Shown: positions 12,068 to 23,243 of the stretch, in pieces
How the letters are laid out: every line of letters begins with the position of its first letter
Numbering within the stretch: position 1 is the stretch's first letter
Assembly (NCBI GenBank): GCA_026413225.1
Contig: CM048572.1
Span: 5,208,001-5,272,000, forward strand
DNA: 64,000 bases
Direction of reading: 5' to 3'
Origin: Otis tarda
Lineage: Eukaryota > Chordata > Aves > Otidiformes > Otididae
Position numbers and translations under genes: made by a program
The notes under the pieces: model-generated
Told to the model about the DNA's origin: nothing
Database searches by the model: none
Seen by the model: only the letters and a program-made list of their open reading frames with translations

Positions 12068-12390
12068 TGTGACATATGTTGTCCATAAATGGGGATAAAC
12101 TCTTCAGGAGGGCCTGTTGTGACAGGACGAGGGGTAATGGTTTCAAAATAGAGGGAGGTAGATTTAGATTAGATATTAGGAAAAAAATGTTTACACTGAG
12201 GGTAGTGGAGCACTGACCCAGATTGCCCAGAGAGGTGGTGGATTGAATATTCCCTGGGAATATTCAAGGCCAGGTTGGATGGGGCTCTGAGCAACCTGAT
12301 CTGGTTGGAGATGTCCTTGCTCCTTGCAGGGCGGTTGGATTGGATGGGCTTTGAAGGTCACTTCCAACCCAAAACATTCTGTGATTCTAA
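12068..12390 (+). mobile_element. CR1 LINE 3' fragment with hairpin mutation
   Basis: Reads in the sense direction through the end of the CR1 reverse-transcriptase frame: 'ggcctgttgtgacaggacg', 'ggtttcaaaatagaggg', 'tttacactgagggtagtgg', then the 3' region ending in CATTCTGTGATTCT. The frame is broken by several changes. At 12243-12267 the normal CR1 sequence has been replaced by one arm of a perfect hairpin (see separate entry). The copy ends about 10 bases before the solo LTR. Confidence 0.93.
12243..12267. repeat. Perfect 12/1/12 hairpin inside CR1
   Basis: TTGAATATTCCC (12243-12254), one T, then GGGAATATTCAA (12256-12267). In the sister CR1 at 61740-61962 the left side reads GATGCCCCATCCCTGG; here it reads GATTGAATATTCCCTGG. 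Seven bases (GCCCCAT) have thus been swapped for eight (TGAATATT) that are the exact complement of the right arm, while the right side differs by only two bases. This indicates a template-switch event rather than point mutations. Confidence 0.95.
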
Positions 12391-12394
12391 ATGA

Positions 12395-12399
12395 GGATG
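12395..12399. repeat. Left target-site duplication of the LTR
   Basis: GGATG directly before the LTR, identical to the five bases that follow it. A perfect pair suggests the insertion is not extremely old, although five bases can survive by chance. Confidence 0.9.
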
Positions 12400-12483
12400 T
12401 GTCCTGGTTCTGGCTAGGATGGAGTTAATTTTCACCTGAGCTGGGAGAGGAGCTGGAGCTGGTGGCACCCCTGGCTGGGGACA

Positions 12484-12523
12484 CAGCTGGGATAGGTTAC
12501 TAATTACCCACCAGCTGGGATAG
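12484..12523. repeat. Internal duplication within the LTR
   Basis: CAGCTGGGATAG occurs at 12484-12495 and again at 12512-12523, followed in both by a diverged GTTAC.../TTTAC stretch, giving a unit of 28 bases. Duplicated U3 segments are a common source of enhancer repeats in LTRs. Confidence 0.85.
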
Positions 12524-12570
12524 TTTACCCAAATTGGCCCAAAGACTGTTGCATCCCATGTGACATAATG

Positions 12571-12590
12571 CTCAGTATATAAAGTGGGGA
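12571..12590 (+). promoter_or_regulatory. LTR TATA box
   Basis: CTCAGTATATAAAGTGGGG carries a good TATA box within the U3 part of the solo LTR, facing plus. Whether it still drives transcription cannot be told from sequence. Confidence 0.7.
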
Positions 12591-12885
12591 CAGGGCTGAG
12601 GGGAGGTTGCTGCTACCTCGGAGGGAGCTGGGTGTCAGGATCCACAGTAAGTTACTGTGCTGTAAATTATGTGGTTTTTCTGGTTTTTTTTTTTCTTTTT
12701 TTTTTCTATCTCTGTTTTCTTTTCCTTTTTTTTTTTCTCTTAAACTGTTTTTAACTCAGCCTATGAGTTTTGCCTTTTCTTTCCTGATTTTCCTCCCCAT
12801 CTCACTGCGGGGGGGAGATGATGAAGGGGGAGTAAGTGAGCAACTGTGTAGTATTTTAGCTATTGAGTAGGGCTAAACCATGACA

Positions 12886-12890
12886 GGATG
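12886..12890. repeat. Right target-site duplication of the LTR
   Basis: GGATG directly after the LTR end, matching 12395-12399. Confidence 0.9.
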
Positions 12891-14980
12891 TCTGAGGTTG
12901 GATGCTGACAGTAAGCTCTACAAAGTCAGGAGATTGCAGATTGGAAGGAAACATTTGCTTACAATATGATATGAGGAAATGGGATGGCCTTCACCCCCTG
13001 CGGGGGTGCAGCAGGGAATCGTGAAGCACTAGGTTTCAAGTTGAGTATTTGCTATTATGTCCCAAACTTTGCTGTGCACGCTCTGATGTGCAGGGCAAGA
13101 CGTGCTGAATGCTAGACAAAGACAAAGCAACTGGAGAGTGATCCAATTGGAACGCTGAATGCCTATACTTTATCTTCTGTTTATTCCTAACCTTCTGTTT
13201 AAAGTAATTTCTGAGTTTAACTTGCTAAATGAACCTTTCTTATTGATAAGTCTTTCTGTTTTGAAGGATGGAGGGGGAGTGAAGCAAGATGAGGCTGACA
13301 AACAGGGTGAACTGTTTTTGGGAAGACAGTGACTCTTGAGGAATATGGACCCAGGGATATGTTTAGGGGAAACCAGGGAATGGAGAGTATTTGCAGCCAG
13401 ATTGGAATCAGTCAGTGTGGGGGCCAGTAAGGCCAAGTGCCAAGTCTTGGAAATAGTACCTTCTATCAGGCGTAGAAGGTCATCAGAAGAAAAGAAAGCA
13501 GATAGTAGAGGAATGCTCTGGCCTAAAATGGACCAAAGCTTCACATTGCCAAACCACCTAGAGAAGGGCCTGCTTGTTTTCTCATATTCCTTTCTCGGTC
13601 TGTCTTCCATGTGAAGATGTGACTCCAAAAGAGTTTGGTCTTACAAACAATATGGAAATAATGTGATTTCCAGAAGTGGATGTAGGGGTTTCTGTTGAAA
13701 ACTGCAAGAGTTGTGTGTTCAAACACACCAGTCTGGATCATTCAATCCTTACTGCTCCCTTATGCTCTGAGGAACAGAAGTCTTTTGTTATATTCTCCTG
13801 AGAAGCTGAACTGCTTTCTCATCTCCTGACATGCCAAAATTGCTGTTGGAAGTAATACTTAGAATGTCACAGTTCTGAGAAAAGTGGTAAAGCATGTGTT
13901 TGGCTTTACTCACACTGAGAAGCTTCTCCGAGGACTTGACTGCCATCTACTTAAGGTTAAGCACAAATTGAGCATCACCAAACATGGGGAGTCAGCATGG
14001 GTTTGGGTAAACTTAAACAATTAGCTTTGAAGCTTTGGTGAACCTTCAGGTGTTTGTTTGTTAGAACTTGGCCCTCAAATTAAATGGTGGCTCCAAGCAT
14101 CCCCCACAGGTATATCACATCCAGATCAGGTCCTGACTTGAATATGGTATAAAGCATATATTTCCAAAATCTGGTGGATGGATGAGCTTGCCTTTTAGAC
14201 AGAGTTTTGGATACTCAGTGCAAATTAGCCTCAGTTATGTATCAATATCTTATTTTATTACATGGCTCCAGGAAAAAAAGGGGGAACATGATACTTGAAA
14301 TAAATTTTTTAAAACAAATTTTAATTTTAATAAAGCCTAGATAAATTATGAGTCGATTCTCCTTCAGCCGTTATTTACTAGACATTTTTAGAGATTATCT
14401 ATTTATTTATTGCCCTCTGAGACCACTGGAGAGGAAGGAAAATGCAGTTAGTCCATCACTCCCTCGATAAAGAGAGATGCAAAGTCTTAATAAAGTATCG
14501 ATGGCACCCCAAGGGGACAAAAAGAGATTTGCATCCCCATGGCCCAACTGACAGACCACGAGTTACCGAAGCAGCAGTGAGGTCCTGTCAGAGAACAGAG
14601 CACGATGAGAGAAAAGGGAGCAAACCATGATTTGTACTGGCATGTAGTGAACAAACTAAGCTGTGTAAAAATGAATACATGAAATTAAAAGGATTAATGG
14701 GACAAGTTAGTGCAGGGTAACAGGGAAAGTCCCCTGTCTAGGCACTTCTGCCAGGTTCCACCCAGACAGGTTAGTTGGTTTTGTTTTGGGTTTTGGTTTT
14801 TTTTGTTTTGTTGTTTTTGGTTTTTTTAACCTTATTTCTTTGTAAGTAAAATTTCATCTAGAGACCGCCTTATGAACAAAGTTCAATTCCTCCCCCCCAG
14901 CTCCACCTGGATAAGCCCTTTGAGCATTTAAAATTTTATTTTATTTAAAAAAATCATGGTGGTTTTCACAAAAGCCTGAA
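12891..14980. other. Noncoding stretch, no gene seen
   Basis: Includes a 152-codon minus-strand open frame (13170-13628) of no recognisable family, overlapping a plus-strand frame. A perfect octamer ATTTGCAT lies at 14527-14534. A G/T-rich low-complexity tract lies at about 14776-14829, and a C7 run near 14892. Confidence 0.55.
14776..14829. repeat. G/T-rich low-complexity tract
   Basis: An interrupted series of T-runs separated by one to three G (GTTTTG, GGTTTT). It resembles a degenerate (GTTTT)n repeat; no transposon is recognised around it. Confidence 0.85.
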
Positions 14981-15265
14981 ATCTTGGCTTGGTATGAGGA
15001 AGGCTAACGGCATGTTAGCTGTCAGAAATCATCCAGCGAGTTCATTTGCATCGAACGCTCCTCTTAACCTCATGTTGTAAATCACTTTTAAATAGCCGTG
15101 CTGCTTCACCCGGGGCTGGCCACTGTTCAGGACGGAGCAGAAGAGTTTCTGCTTGTGCTGTGAAGGCCTTTGAAATCACTTAGGATAAAGATGTATGGAT
15201 GCAAAGTTAATTATTTAAATTTACTATTTAAATCACAAAGCAGGGCCTAAATATTTTTCTACATA
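14981..15265. promoter_or_regulatory. Candidate conserved regulatory block
   Basis: Contains a perfect POU octamer ATTTGCAT at 15044-15051, AACCTCATG, and a pair of ATTTAAAT words (15213-15220 and 15226-15233) separated by five bases. The sequence is unique and compositionally mixed, like many vertebrate conserved noncoding elements. Not tested by alignment. Confidence 0.28.
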
Positions 15266-18200
15266 GCTTTTTGCTATGGAGTACGGTCTTTTCAAGCCTG
15301 TTCACTCTCACTTCTGAAGTTAAACAAAGCTATGTGTGTATATGCAGCGCTTGCCCCATTAGGTGGTTGGGCTTGTTTTGTTGTTTTGGTTTTTTTTTGT
15401 TGGTTGTTTTTTTAGTACTATACCTGATTTTCGTCTTGCAAAAAGCAATTACAACATTCACAAGATGATAGTCATTTTATGTAACAGAAGGCTGGCTAAT
15501 TGAGGGAAAGGGATGATATTTGGGAATGAAAACAAAGCTGCAACATGTAAAATTATATATAAAGTGAGGGGGGTTTTTTTCTCCCCATAAAATTCTCAAG
15601 AAGTGAACTCCAGATGTCAGTATTTAAACACTGTCAGGTATTGCTTGTATTAGTGTAGCATCTACAGACTCACAGGGAATCACAGGTGTTGCACACGTCT
15701 CACCTGAGGGGCACAGCATGTGTTAAGGAGCTTATAGCTTTAGGTGGACAAGTCAGAAACAGTGAAGACAGGGAAATGTTGGCACTATTTTGGTTTAGTT
15801 TCTTTCTCCTTTTTAAAAATAACTGCAACAAGTTGCAGCTGACTTAGATTAATCTGAATTTAAGATGATGTAGAGTTTGATGCCATGGGGGGAAAAAAAA
15901 AAGAAAAATGAAAAAGATAAAAAAGAAACCTTGAAGTCTACAGGTACAGTGATAATCTATCGACCCAGGCTTTCCACTGAGTAGGTAGGTGGAGATCAGA
16001 ATAAGCCTGGGCAGCTTCAGTGGTCAGCTGTTGTCATTGCTTCTTGGTAGACTGAAGCTACATGGACAGGTCTGCACGTCGCTGCTGCCGCATCAATGGC
16101 TTCTTGCAAGGGCAAAACCAGTGTCCTCCAGGTCACTTCTTCACTCATATCAGCCATATTCAAGCCCCAAGTAGTTGTTGCTGACTGTCTGTAGCTATAA
16201 GTAGTTGGGTTACATCACCTGGAAAGTTGAAGTGGCTTATCTGCTTGTCTGGGGAAGAGGTAGTTTGAAGGTGTTGCTGCTATGCCGGCTCTGACAAGCA
16301 TGTTTGATCTTTGAGGATTTTTTTGACTCTGTTTTTGCTGGCTTATCATTTTTCTTGACCTAGAAGAAAACTTAAGTCAGGTTTGGAGGTCCTACTGCTC
16401 CTTGTGACCAGTTTACATCTACTAAAGGAGATTTATTGAACAGCCTGAGGATTTATAAGCAGTTCCTTATATTCCTGAAGTCTTGTCCCAGGAGGTATTA
16501 GGATGAATTCACTGGGAATGTTCGATTTTTTTTTTCTACTTGATCTGACAAGGTTTTATTCAGTAATGCAAAGCCTTCCTCCCCTGCTTATCACTGCTTT
16601 TCTCCATGCCCATATATCCCGGTGGGAGCACATACAGGTGAGGCTGTACATATCACCACTGGAAAACAGGGTAGCCAATGCTAATCCCTCACTTTTGTCA
16701 GAAGAGAACAGTTTGTCTGAATGCAAAAATATGCCTATAAGACCAGTGAGTTTATCAAACATAGCAAATGCTAACACAAGAGACTTGCTGCTGAGGAGAA
16801 TTAAAGCTAAGCTGGACTTGGCCAAAAGGGTAATGGGAGTCAGAGCTGGAAGAAAAAAAGAAGCATACTTAAAAAATACTGGTTTGCTTAGATTGTTGGA
16901 TTGTGGTCGAAGGAATGAAAGAGGGGACAGGGCTGTTGCTAGGAGTTTCGCTGTGACAGGGAATGTATGTGTAGGAACATCTGGTACTTTTGGTCCTCAC
17001 ACTCCAGGTCTTTTACCATATCCTGCCCAGCACTGCTGAAGCAAACCAGGTGTAAGTGGTTTCAACAGAACAGCCAAAACCACATCTTACTCGAAGAAAT
17101 TGTGTCTCGAACATGAGGGCTTTGTTCTCTAGGGCCAGAGCTCCTCTCTCCCCACTGGTAGTCCGTGAATGTGTTTACAGAGGCCAGCAGCCCAAAGGAA
17201 TTGAATTCAGGATCTTGAAAGCTTCGGCCTTCACAAAATAAACCTTCAAAGGAGATTCAGAACTATCAGCAACAAAACACTTTCTATTCTCATCCATGGC
17301 AGCCCCCTCCATTCCTGTCTCATGTTTATTTAACAATTTAAAAAATAAATCCATTGCTTTGAGCTGAGGGGATTGATATTTTTAAGGTCTGTGGGGTTTT
17401 TTTTTTCCATGTACACTTCCCATAATATTCTATATTTTCTTTTTTCTTTTGTTATTTTACTTTAACCATCCTTCGCTCTTGTTGGCAATTACAGCTCTTG
17501 CTTTTTCCTTATGTTGGCAATACGATAGGTAAGGTGAGGAAACGCTGATGACAAAAGATCCTATGCTCCTCTTTACCTGAGTGGTCCAGATTGATGCCTC
17601 TTTTCCACATGGGAGGTTTGGCTTAAAATAGATCCAAAAGGCCGTATTTTCAAATATCAGCACTCGCGCTGTTTCTCCAGTGTCTGTTCCCCGTGCTTTT
17701 AGCACTGAATTGGTGTGAGCCTCACAAAGAGCGTAGTCAGTAGGCTGCTTAAGTTTCATTTAAAAAGAAATAAAACTCAAATCCCTGGGATCTACTTAAT
17801 TGCCCCAAAAACTGGACAAACACCAGAGCTAATTTGAACTATTTGCTCCAAATTACTCTTGTGAGTTTAGCTCCTTGCTTGCTTACTGGGTAGTTCAAGA
17901 AATCAAACCAAATATATGGAGTGGACCTACAATTCTGGAAAAAAATAACGAGGATTTTTTGCTGCATCCAAGTAGATGGATTTGACTAATCTTGTCTGAT
18001 GAGACTGATTGCCAATATCACATTATATTGTTTCTATTCCCTCCTTGTGTGGCTGAAGCATTTCAAATGGGGGGAAGGGGGGAAGCAAAACCTAAAAGCA
18101 ATTAAAAACAAACAAATTCATAATGACCTTCATATGCATATTTTTCAAGCCTGCTTTTTCTAACTATCTCCTGTCTAACAAACAATATTTTTTCTGCCAT

Positions 18201-19485
18201 AGGCATAGTCTCTCTTTAATTTTTTAATGACTATATAATAGAAAGGTCCTTGACCTTTTGGGCTTTCCTCTATGCCCATGAATGCTTCAGAACAGAGCAC
18301 CTTAAAAGTGGAAACAAAGAGAGAGAGAGAAGAAAAAACAAACAAACAAAAACCAAAACCAATTCATGTATTATCTAAGTGTTTCTGATGCTCATATGCC
18401 AGTCAGGCTACTCTGGAGATGGTTCTCAGCAGCTTTTGAACTACATGTAAGAGGAGAATGAAGTGTTTAGCCATCAGATCTTCAGGGCTTAACCCACTTT
18501 TCTCATTCAGCAACAACTACCTGGTGACCATGTGTTAATAAACCAGCTCTGTGCATGAGCTATGCTGGTCTTCAATCTGTAAGAGTCCCAGCAGCAAAAG
18601 CCTCTCAAGTTGAGAGCGTTTTCTGTAGTGTGGAGCATTTTCTCCTGCTGTTTCTCCATGGGGATGCTAGTGCCTTTGCCAAGGCAGCAGGTTTCAGAGG
18701 AAGACAAGGCAGTGGTGAAAGACCACATCTCACCAACTACTTCCACTGGATGAGGGCACAAAGGCATTCACTGGAGAACTAGCAAATCTCCAACAGGCAG
18801 AGGCAGATAATTATGTGAGGGAGATGATGTTGGTTGGGTCAGCTGAGAGGAAGCTAGTAACACTTGAAGCAGCAGTGCACAAGGAGATGTGGGGACACAC
18901 CAAGAGACTGACCAACATCCCTGTGCACAAGAGTGCTGTAGTTCCCACGCATGCCTGGCACACGCACATTCAAAAGGCTGATGGCTCTTGCACACCCAGA
19001 TGAAGCAGAATTTATCCCTGCTGACCAGCCAGGAGAAGCAGCCCATGCCACAGAGGTCCTGTTTTCAGAACTCCCACCATTTTTAATAGTTTGGCCATCA
19101 AAAATAGGAGGGAATAGCCACACAGGAAAAAAAAAAAAATCTATGTGGATTAACTTTACTTTTCTCAGTGCAACCACCTTATCAGGGCTGCAAGACAAGA
19201 CTACTTGATAAGAAAAACACTTGTTAGAAACATGTGAAGGAAAAAAAATAAAGATGCTCTACTCATCAGTATTGTTCTTACTGCTTACGTTCCCCTCTTC
19301 CACCTCCTTGGAACTAATCTGACATGGAAACTGTGCAGGTTTGCCCCGTGAGGAGGAGGCATCGTGCACCTTGCAGGTGAACCTGCGGTCGGGAGGCTGC
19401 TGGCTGCAGAACGTCTGCGGGTCTCCTGCAGGGCTCAACCTACCACGCAGGCCAACTGATTTTCGAACTGGTTCAGCATGCTATT
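15266..19485. other. Noncoding stretch, low-complexity patches
   Basis: Contains a G/T-rich tract (about 15366-15413), a purine-rich tract (about 15886-15928), T-runs near 16527 and 17398, a G-rich patch near 18070, a (GA)n/(AAAC)n tract (about 18316-18357) and an A12 run near 19126. A 178-codon plus-strand open frame (16503-17039) has no domain I recognise. No transposon seen. Confidence 0.55.
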
Positions 19486-19815
19486 GCTTGCGCAAAACAC
19501 GTGTCCAGCCACCGGGCTTGCATAAATTGGCTGTAAATAGTTAATTAAATGCATTTGTACCCCACCACCTGATTTGCATGCGGAATTGTCAAAACAGGCG
19601 TGCTAAGATTAGACACAATGTACTCCCTGAGCACAATTGTGCCACTGAAACACTGAAAATCTGGCGCATTGAGTTAAATTTTCACATTGTGCCTTCTTGT
19701 GTAATAACAATAATCTCCTCTGCCTTGGAGTATAATCGCAATAAAGAGCTTTTTGTGATTCATTCAGTGTTTATTCACTCAGTAAACAGCCCTTTATTGC
19801 TTTTTATACTACAAA
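19486..19815. promoter_or_regulatory. Candidate conserved regulatory block
   Basis: One of the strongest enhancer-like blocks: TTAATTAAATGCATTTG at 19541-19557, a perfect octamer ATTTGCAT at 19572-19579, TTGTCAAAACA, CACAATTGTGCC with a CAATTG core near 19632, TAATAACAATAATC near 19703, and CCTTTATTGC near 19792. Words for POU, homeodomain, SOX and caudal-type factors are packed in 330 unique bases. The role is inferred only. Confidence 0.4.
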
Positions 19816-21320
19816 GCAAATGAGATTATTGCTTAAATTGTCCAGTAGCAACTAGCTTCTGTCCTCTGGCTTGCTTGTTCAGTTTGTTTTTGTGTTGTGG
19901 TTTTGGAAAAGAAAACTTGTTTAAAATTAGCTCCCCAATAAATCACAGTAACAATGAAGTGAGAGTTTCTGCAGTGTGACAGATTTGTAGCTTTTTATGT
20001 TTGTAATGATGATGATACATTTTCTAGCTTACTTATTCCCTTCTGCCTTTATTCTCCCAAACTCTGAAGTCTTCTGCAGTGAAGAAAACCCCAAGATGCT
20101 GGAGTCTGGGAAGGGGGAACTTGCAGTCCTTGGGCTGCACGGCTGCCTCTGTGGTATTCCCGGGATGGAAATGTGCAGGAACGAGGCAAAGAAAGTAAAC
20201 AGGCAGGAGTCCAATGCTCAGCAGCAAGAGACATCACCTCTAGTTCACATCCGACCCTGCTCCTAAAAGCTTAAGTGATTTCTTTCACTCATCTGTGCCA
20301 GTACAATAAGATTGGTGATGTTATCTCCTTCAGAAAGTGCCCCAGAATGGTTAGCAATAAACTTTTTTTTGGTCATTCTGTGGCTCTACAAGTGGTTCCC
20401 AAAGCAGCTGTTCTTAACTACCATCTCTCCGTGAATATGTATGGTGGAGCATCTCTGCAGGCATCAGAATAGAAGGACTGAGAACATTGTAGTGCTCATC
20501 ACAGAGAACAGCCGGTCAGTTGTCGCTGACATTTGTTCATTCACTCCTTTTCTGAGTGTGCAAACAGAGTGGCCCCTAATTATTCCTCACCACAGGGCCA
20601 AGTGGTGTATACACCAAGAGAACGGGGAAGACTATTTCTCTCTTTCAGACAGTAACATGTAAATGGCATTTCTTATTTCAGTCCTGCCAACTTTCAGATG
20701 TTAGCAAAGCATTTCACTGATAATTATTGATCTTCTGTATTTATAGAAAGCTAGGACCTAGTGCAATTCAATATTCAGGAGATGCCAATTTTCTATGAAT
20801 ACCTGAGAATGACTTGGTCGTTTTCCATTTCTGTAATTGCTTCTGTATTGCTGGGGCGTGAATTGCATTCTTTAAAATCCACCTAGAAATGGAACATAGG
20901 CAAGGAAGCTGTGCCTGAATTTCTTCTTACTGAAGCCAGGCATGCTGGTTTTAATTTGAGCACCTCAAGTATTAATGTCTAACTTCACTTACATTTGGTG
21001 TCAGTTTCCACACTCAAATGGATACCTTAAATTAATTGATCAAGAATTGCAAATTGGAGCTCTCAACCTGTTAAATATGCAACTGGATCTGTATTTTCTC
21101 TAATGCACTATATATATTCTCCAGGAATCTTTGCATTTAACTAGTCTTGATAGCTTTTGCATGACCATATTTCTCCTTTGGGTAATAGTTTTTCCTAGAT
21201 TTAGCTCTTTTTCCTCTTCTGTGTTGTTACATTCAGTTGTCTTTTTAGCTTATAGCACTTATTTAGTTTATAGCACCCTAAACTAGGCAGTGACATTGTT
21301 CTTCAATAGAGCAGGTCAAG
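19816..21320. other. Noncoding stretch, no gene seen
   Basis: No domain-bearing open frame. Overlapping short frames on both strands at 20000-20270 are mutual shadows. The part near 20700-20900, with GATAATTATTGATC and CCAATTTTC words, may be another weak regulatory block. Confidence 0.5.
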
Positions 21321-21324
21321 TCTT

Positions 21325-21380
21325 TGGGACTTGAGGATCTTGGAGGTCTTTTCCAACCTTAAAGATTCTATGATTCTAAG
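21325..21380 (+). mobile_element. CR1 LINE 3' end, very short
   Basis: Only the last 55 bases of a CR1 are present: 'gatcttggaggtcttttccaacctt' then AAAGATTCTATGATTCTAAG. This severely 5'-truncated copy is in sense orientation. Confidence 0.85.
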
Positions 21381-22540
21381 TTCCTGCTCCACTGAAGTCT
21401 CCAACAAAACCTCAGCCTAGGGCACCAGAAACGAGAAGGTACATTCCCATTGCCCTGAGCTTGCAATATGGTTTGGCACCTCAGAGCTGAAGGAACTGAT
21501 CTAGTTGTTCCCAGGATAAATCTGACGTGAGCTAGTACATACCGTGTGCCCAACCTTGCTTACTGTGCTAACTGGTAGCTTAAGTGCTACGGAAGTTGAC
21601 CTCGCTGATCATATGGATATCTCCTGGTTCTCGAAAGTGAGAGCAAGGCCTCCAGTGCCATATTACAGTTTTGACAGCAAAACCTTCAGAGGTTCTTCTT
21701 TGGGATGCCACAGTATAAAAGCTATCCTGACTCTGGACGAAAAAAAAGTACATCTTTAAACAACTCATATTTCTTTGATGCTAAAATAATCATTAATTTT
21801 CACTGCATATGATTGTCTGTGTGTACATTAAAGGGGAGATTTCAGAGCCAGTACTGACAGGCAAGCAGTGTCCTCCCTTTGGGAGTGCGATGCAAGCAGG
21901 CGTCAAACTGTCAGGGAGGCTGTTGGACATCTCTCAGTTCATCTCATGCCAGTGGCTCCTGCAGAGGTGATGGCTCAGAGCAGTGCTCAGTGCTTTCTAG
22001 GTCTGCATCAGAAGTGCCCTGGAAATATCCCACTCCCTTGCAGGAGGTGTGTGCATGGCCCCCGTCCCCTGTGCCCGCAGCGGGATGTTTCCCTGTAAGA
22101 CCTCTCCCAGTTCTGGCACCGGCTCTCGGATGGATGTGACATGTTTGGTTTCACTGGGTGGGAATACACCCCACTTCACAGTTTCCATGCGGAAGAAACT
22201 TGGTAAGTGCACGGCCTCATCTATGATTAGATTTTTGTTTCACAGGGCAATAGTGATTTATGAAGCATATTTTCATGTGGTAACCAGAAAATGTTTCCAT
22301 TTAATGACTGGACAGTGTACTTTCCTTTATCAAACTTGCTTGAAAACCTCTTATTGTTTTAAGAATACATTCTCACAGGAGATTCGTTGCTTTAACCACA
22401 TTTCATTTTAGAGGGGCTCTGTTCTGGTTTGCTAAAGCTTTCAGATTGCTGGGGGAAGCGTGTGGTTTGTTGGAGTCGGGTGAGGAAACGTGAGCCCATG
22501 GTCAATGTGCCAAGCAGGAACTTAAGTGTTTCTTCAATTA
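21381..22540. other. Noncoding stretch, no gene seen
   Basis: Several overlapping open frames of 60-120 codons occur at 21870-22410; none has a recognisable domain. No repeat family recognised. Confidence 0.55.
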
Positions 22541-22544
22541 TCAG

Positions 22545-22620
22545 CCCTGACACTCAGTTTTTGGGTGCCCTTGAGCAAGTCACTTTGCCTCCATGCAAGT
22601 CAGCTCCCTGTTCAAAAAAG
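22545..22620 (+). repeat. MIR-like SINE relic
   Basis: CCCTTGAGCAAGTCACTTTGCCTCC at 22568-22592 corresponds to the MIR core segment for 'accttgggcaagtcacttaacctc', followed by a decayed remainder. Orientation is sense. The identification is by eye over about 75 bases. Confidence 0.5.
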
Positions 22621-23004
22621 AAGGGTCCTATTCATTTTCCCTTGTAGTCCTTCAGCCTGTTTGTCTCTTCTAACTCTTTGCTGGAAGCTCTGGTTCTCAC
22701 TGGAGCTTGCAGGGTGCCCAGCATGGTGAGAGTATGCAGTCCTGTCTGTGCCAGAATATTAATTAATCATTCAAATAAATCATATCAAAGAAGTATTGCT
22801 CCAGAAAAGAGCTCACCACAGACGGTCTCTGAGGGCCTCCAGTACAGCCTTAGAGCTGCTGGAGATGCACTGTCTTTTCGAACATGGCCCATGGACATGA
22901 TTAAGAGAACTGCCTCAAATCATCCCAACTTTCTTACTATTAAACAGCAGCTACAGCTCCTTCTCTTTTTGATTTTCTTTTCTTATTCTTTTTTTTTTTT
23001 TTGA

Positions 23005-23225
23005 ACCTGGCAGCCTTAGTCAATAAGCCATAAGCGCCTAGCTAAGAAGAACTGCTGTCATCAGACAAAAAGGCCTCCAAGTCCACATCCCTAACAACCT
23101 ATTTTAATAACAAGAGCAATAACGGGATTTATTATGCATGCGGCTTTCTGCAATCATTTCTGAAGAGAAAATTAGTTTGAAGCCTTAGGCGACAGTTGAA
23201 CTCTCAGAGGCGCCTAAAATAAAAT
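23005..23225. promoter_or_regulatory. Candidate conserved regulatory block
   Basis: Follows a T-run. Contains AGTCAATAAGCCATAAG, TATTTTAATAACAAG, CGGGATTTATTATGCATG near 23122, CAATCATTTC and AAATTAGTTTG, all in unique sequence. The spacing and types of word (homeodomain, caudal/HOX-like TTTAT, SOX-like) strongly resemble a developmental enhancer. It ends at a G-run tract. Confidence 0.38.
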
Positions 23226-23227
23226 AA

Positions 23228-23243
23228 GGGGGGGGCGGGGGGG
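23228..23243 (+). repeat. G8-C-G7 tract
   Basis: Eight G (23228-23235), one C, seven G (23237-23243). It has enough G to fold as a compact quadruplex on the plus strand, and is also a likely sequencing or assembly weak spot. Confidence 0.9.

Larger units (their letters stand above)
12400..12885 (+). mobile_element. Solo LTR, ERVL-like endogenous retrovirus
   Basis: Starts TGTCCTGG and ends CCATGACA, so it has the standard TG...CA ends. It is flanked by a perfect 5-bp direct repeat GGATG (12395-12399 and 12886-12890), the duplication size usual for ERVL. The body carries the avian LTR features I know: 'gttctggctagga', TGACATAATGCTCAG, a TATATAAAG box at 12576-12584, and a long pyrimidine-rich tract (about 12670-12750). 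It closes with a G-rich stretch and 'gggctaaaccatgaca'. No internal gag, pol or env sequence is next to it, so it is a solo LTR left by LTR-LTR recombination. The usual poly(A) signal word appears lost (CTTAAACTG near 12739). Confidence 0.9.

Noticed and set aside
12607-12870. 87-codon open frame with a Phe-rich segment
   Set aside because: Lies wholly inside the solo LTR; the Phe-rich part is the LTR's pyrimidine tract, not a membrane protein.
13170-13628. 152-codon minus-strand open frame
   Set aside because: No recognisable family and overlapped by plus-strand frames; no evidence of coding constraint.
16503-17039. 178-codon plus-strand open frame
   Set aside because: No domain, signal or repeat recognised; begins in a poly-T low-complexity run and overlaps an opposite-strand frame. 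Chance frames of this size occur in tens of kilobases.
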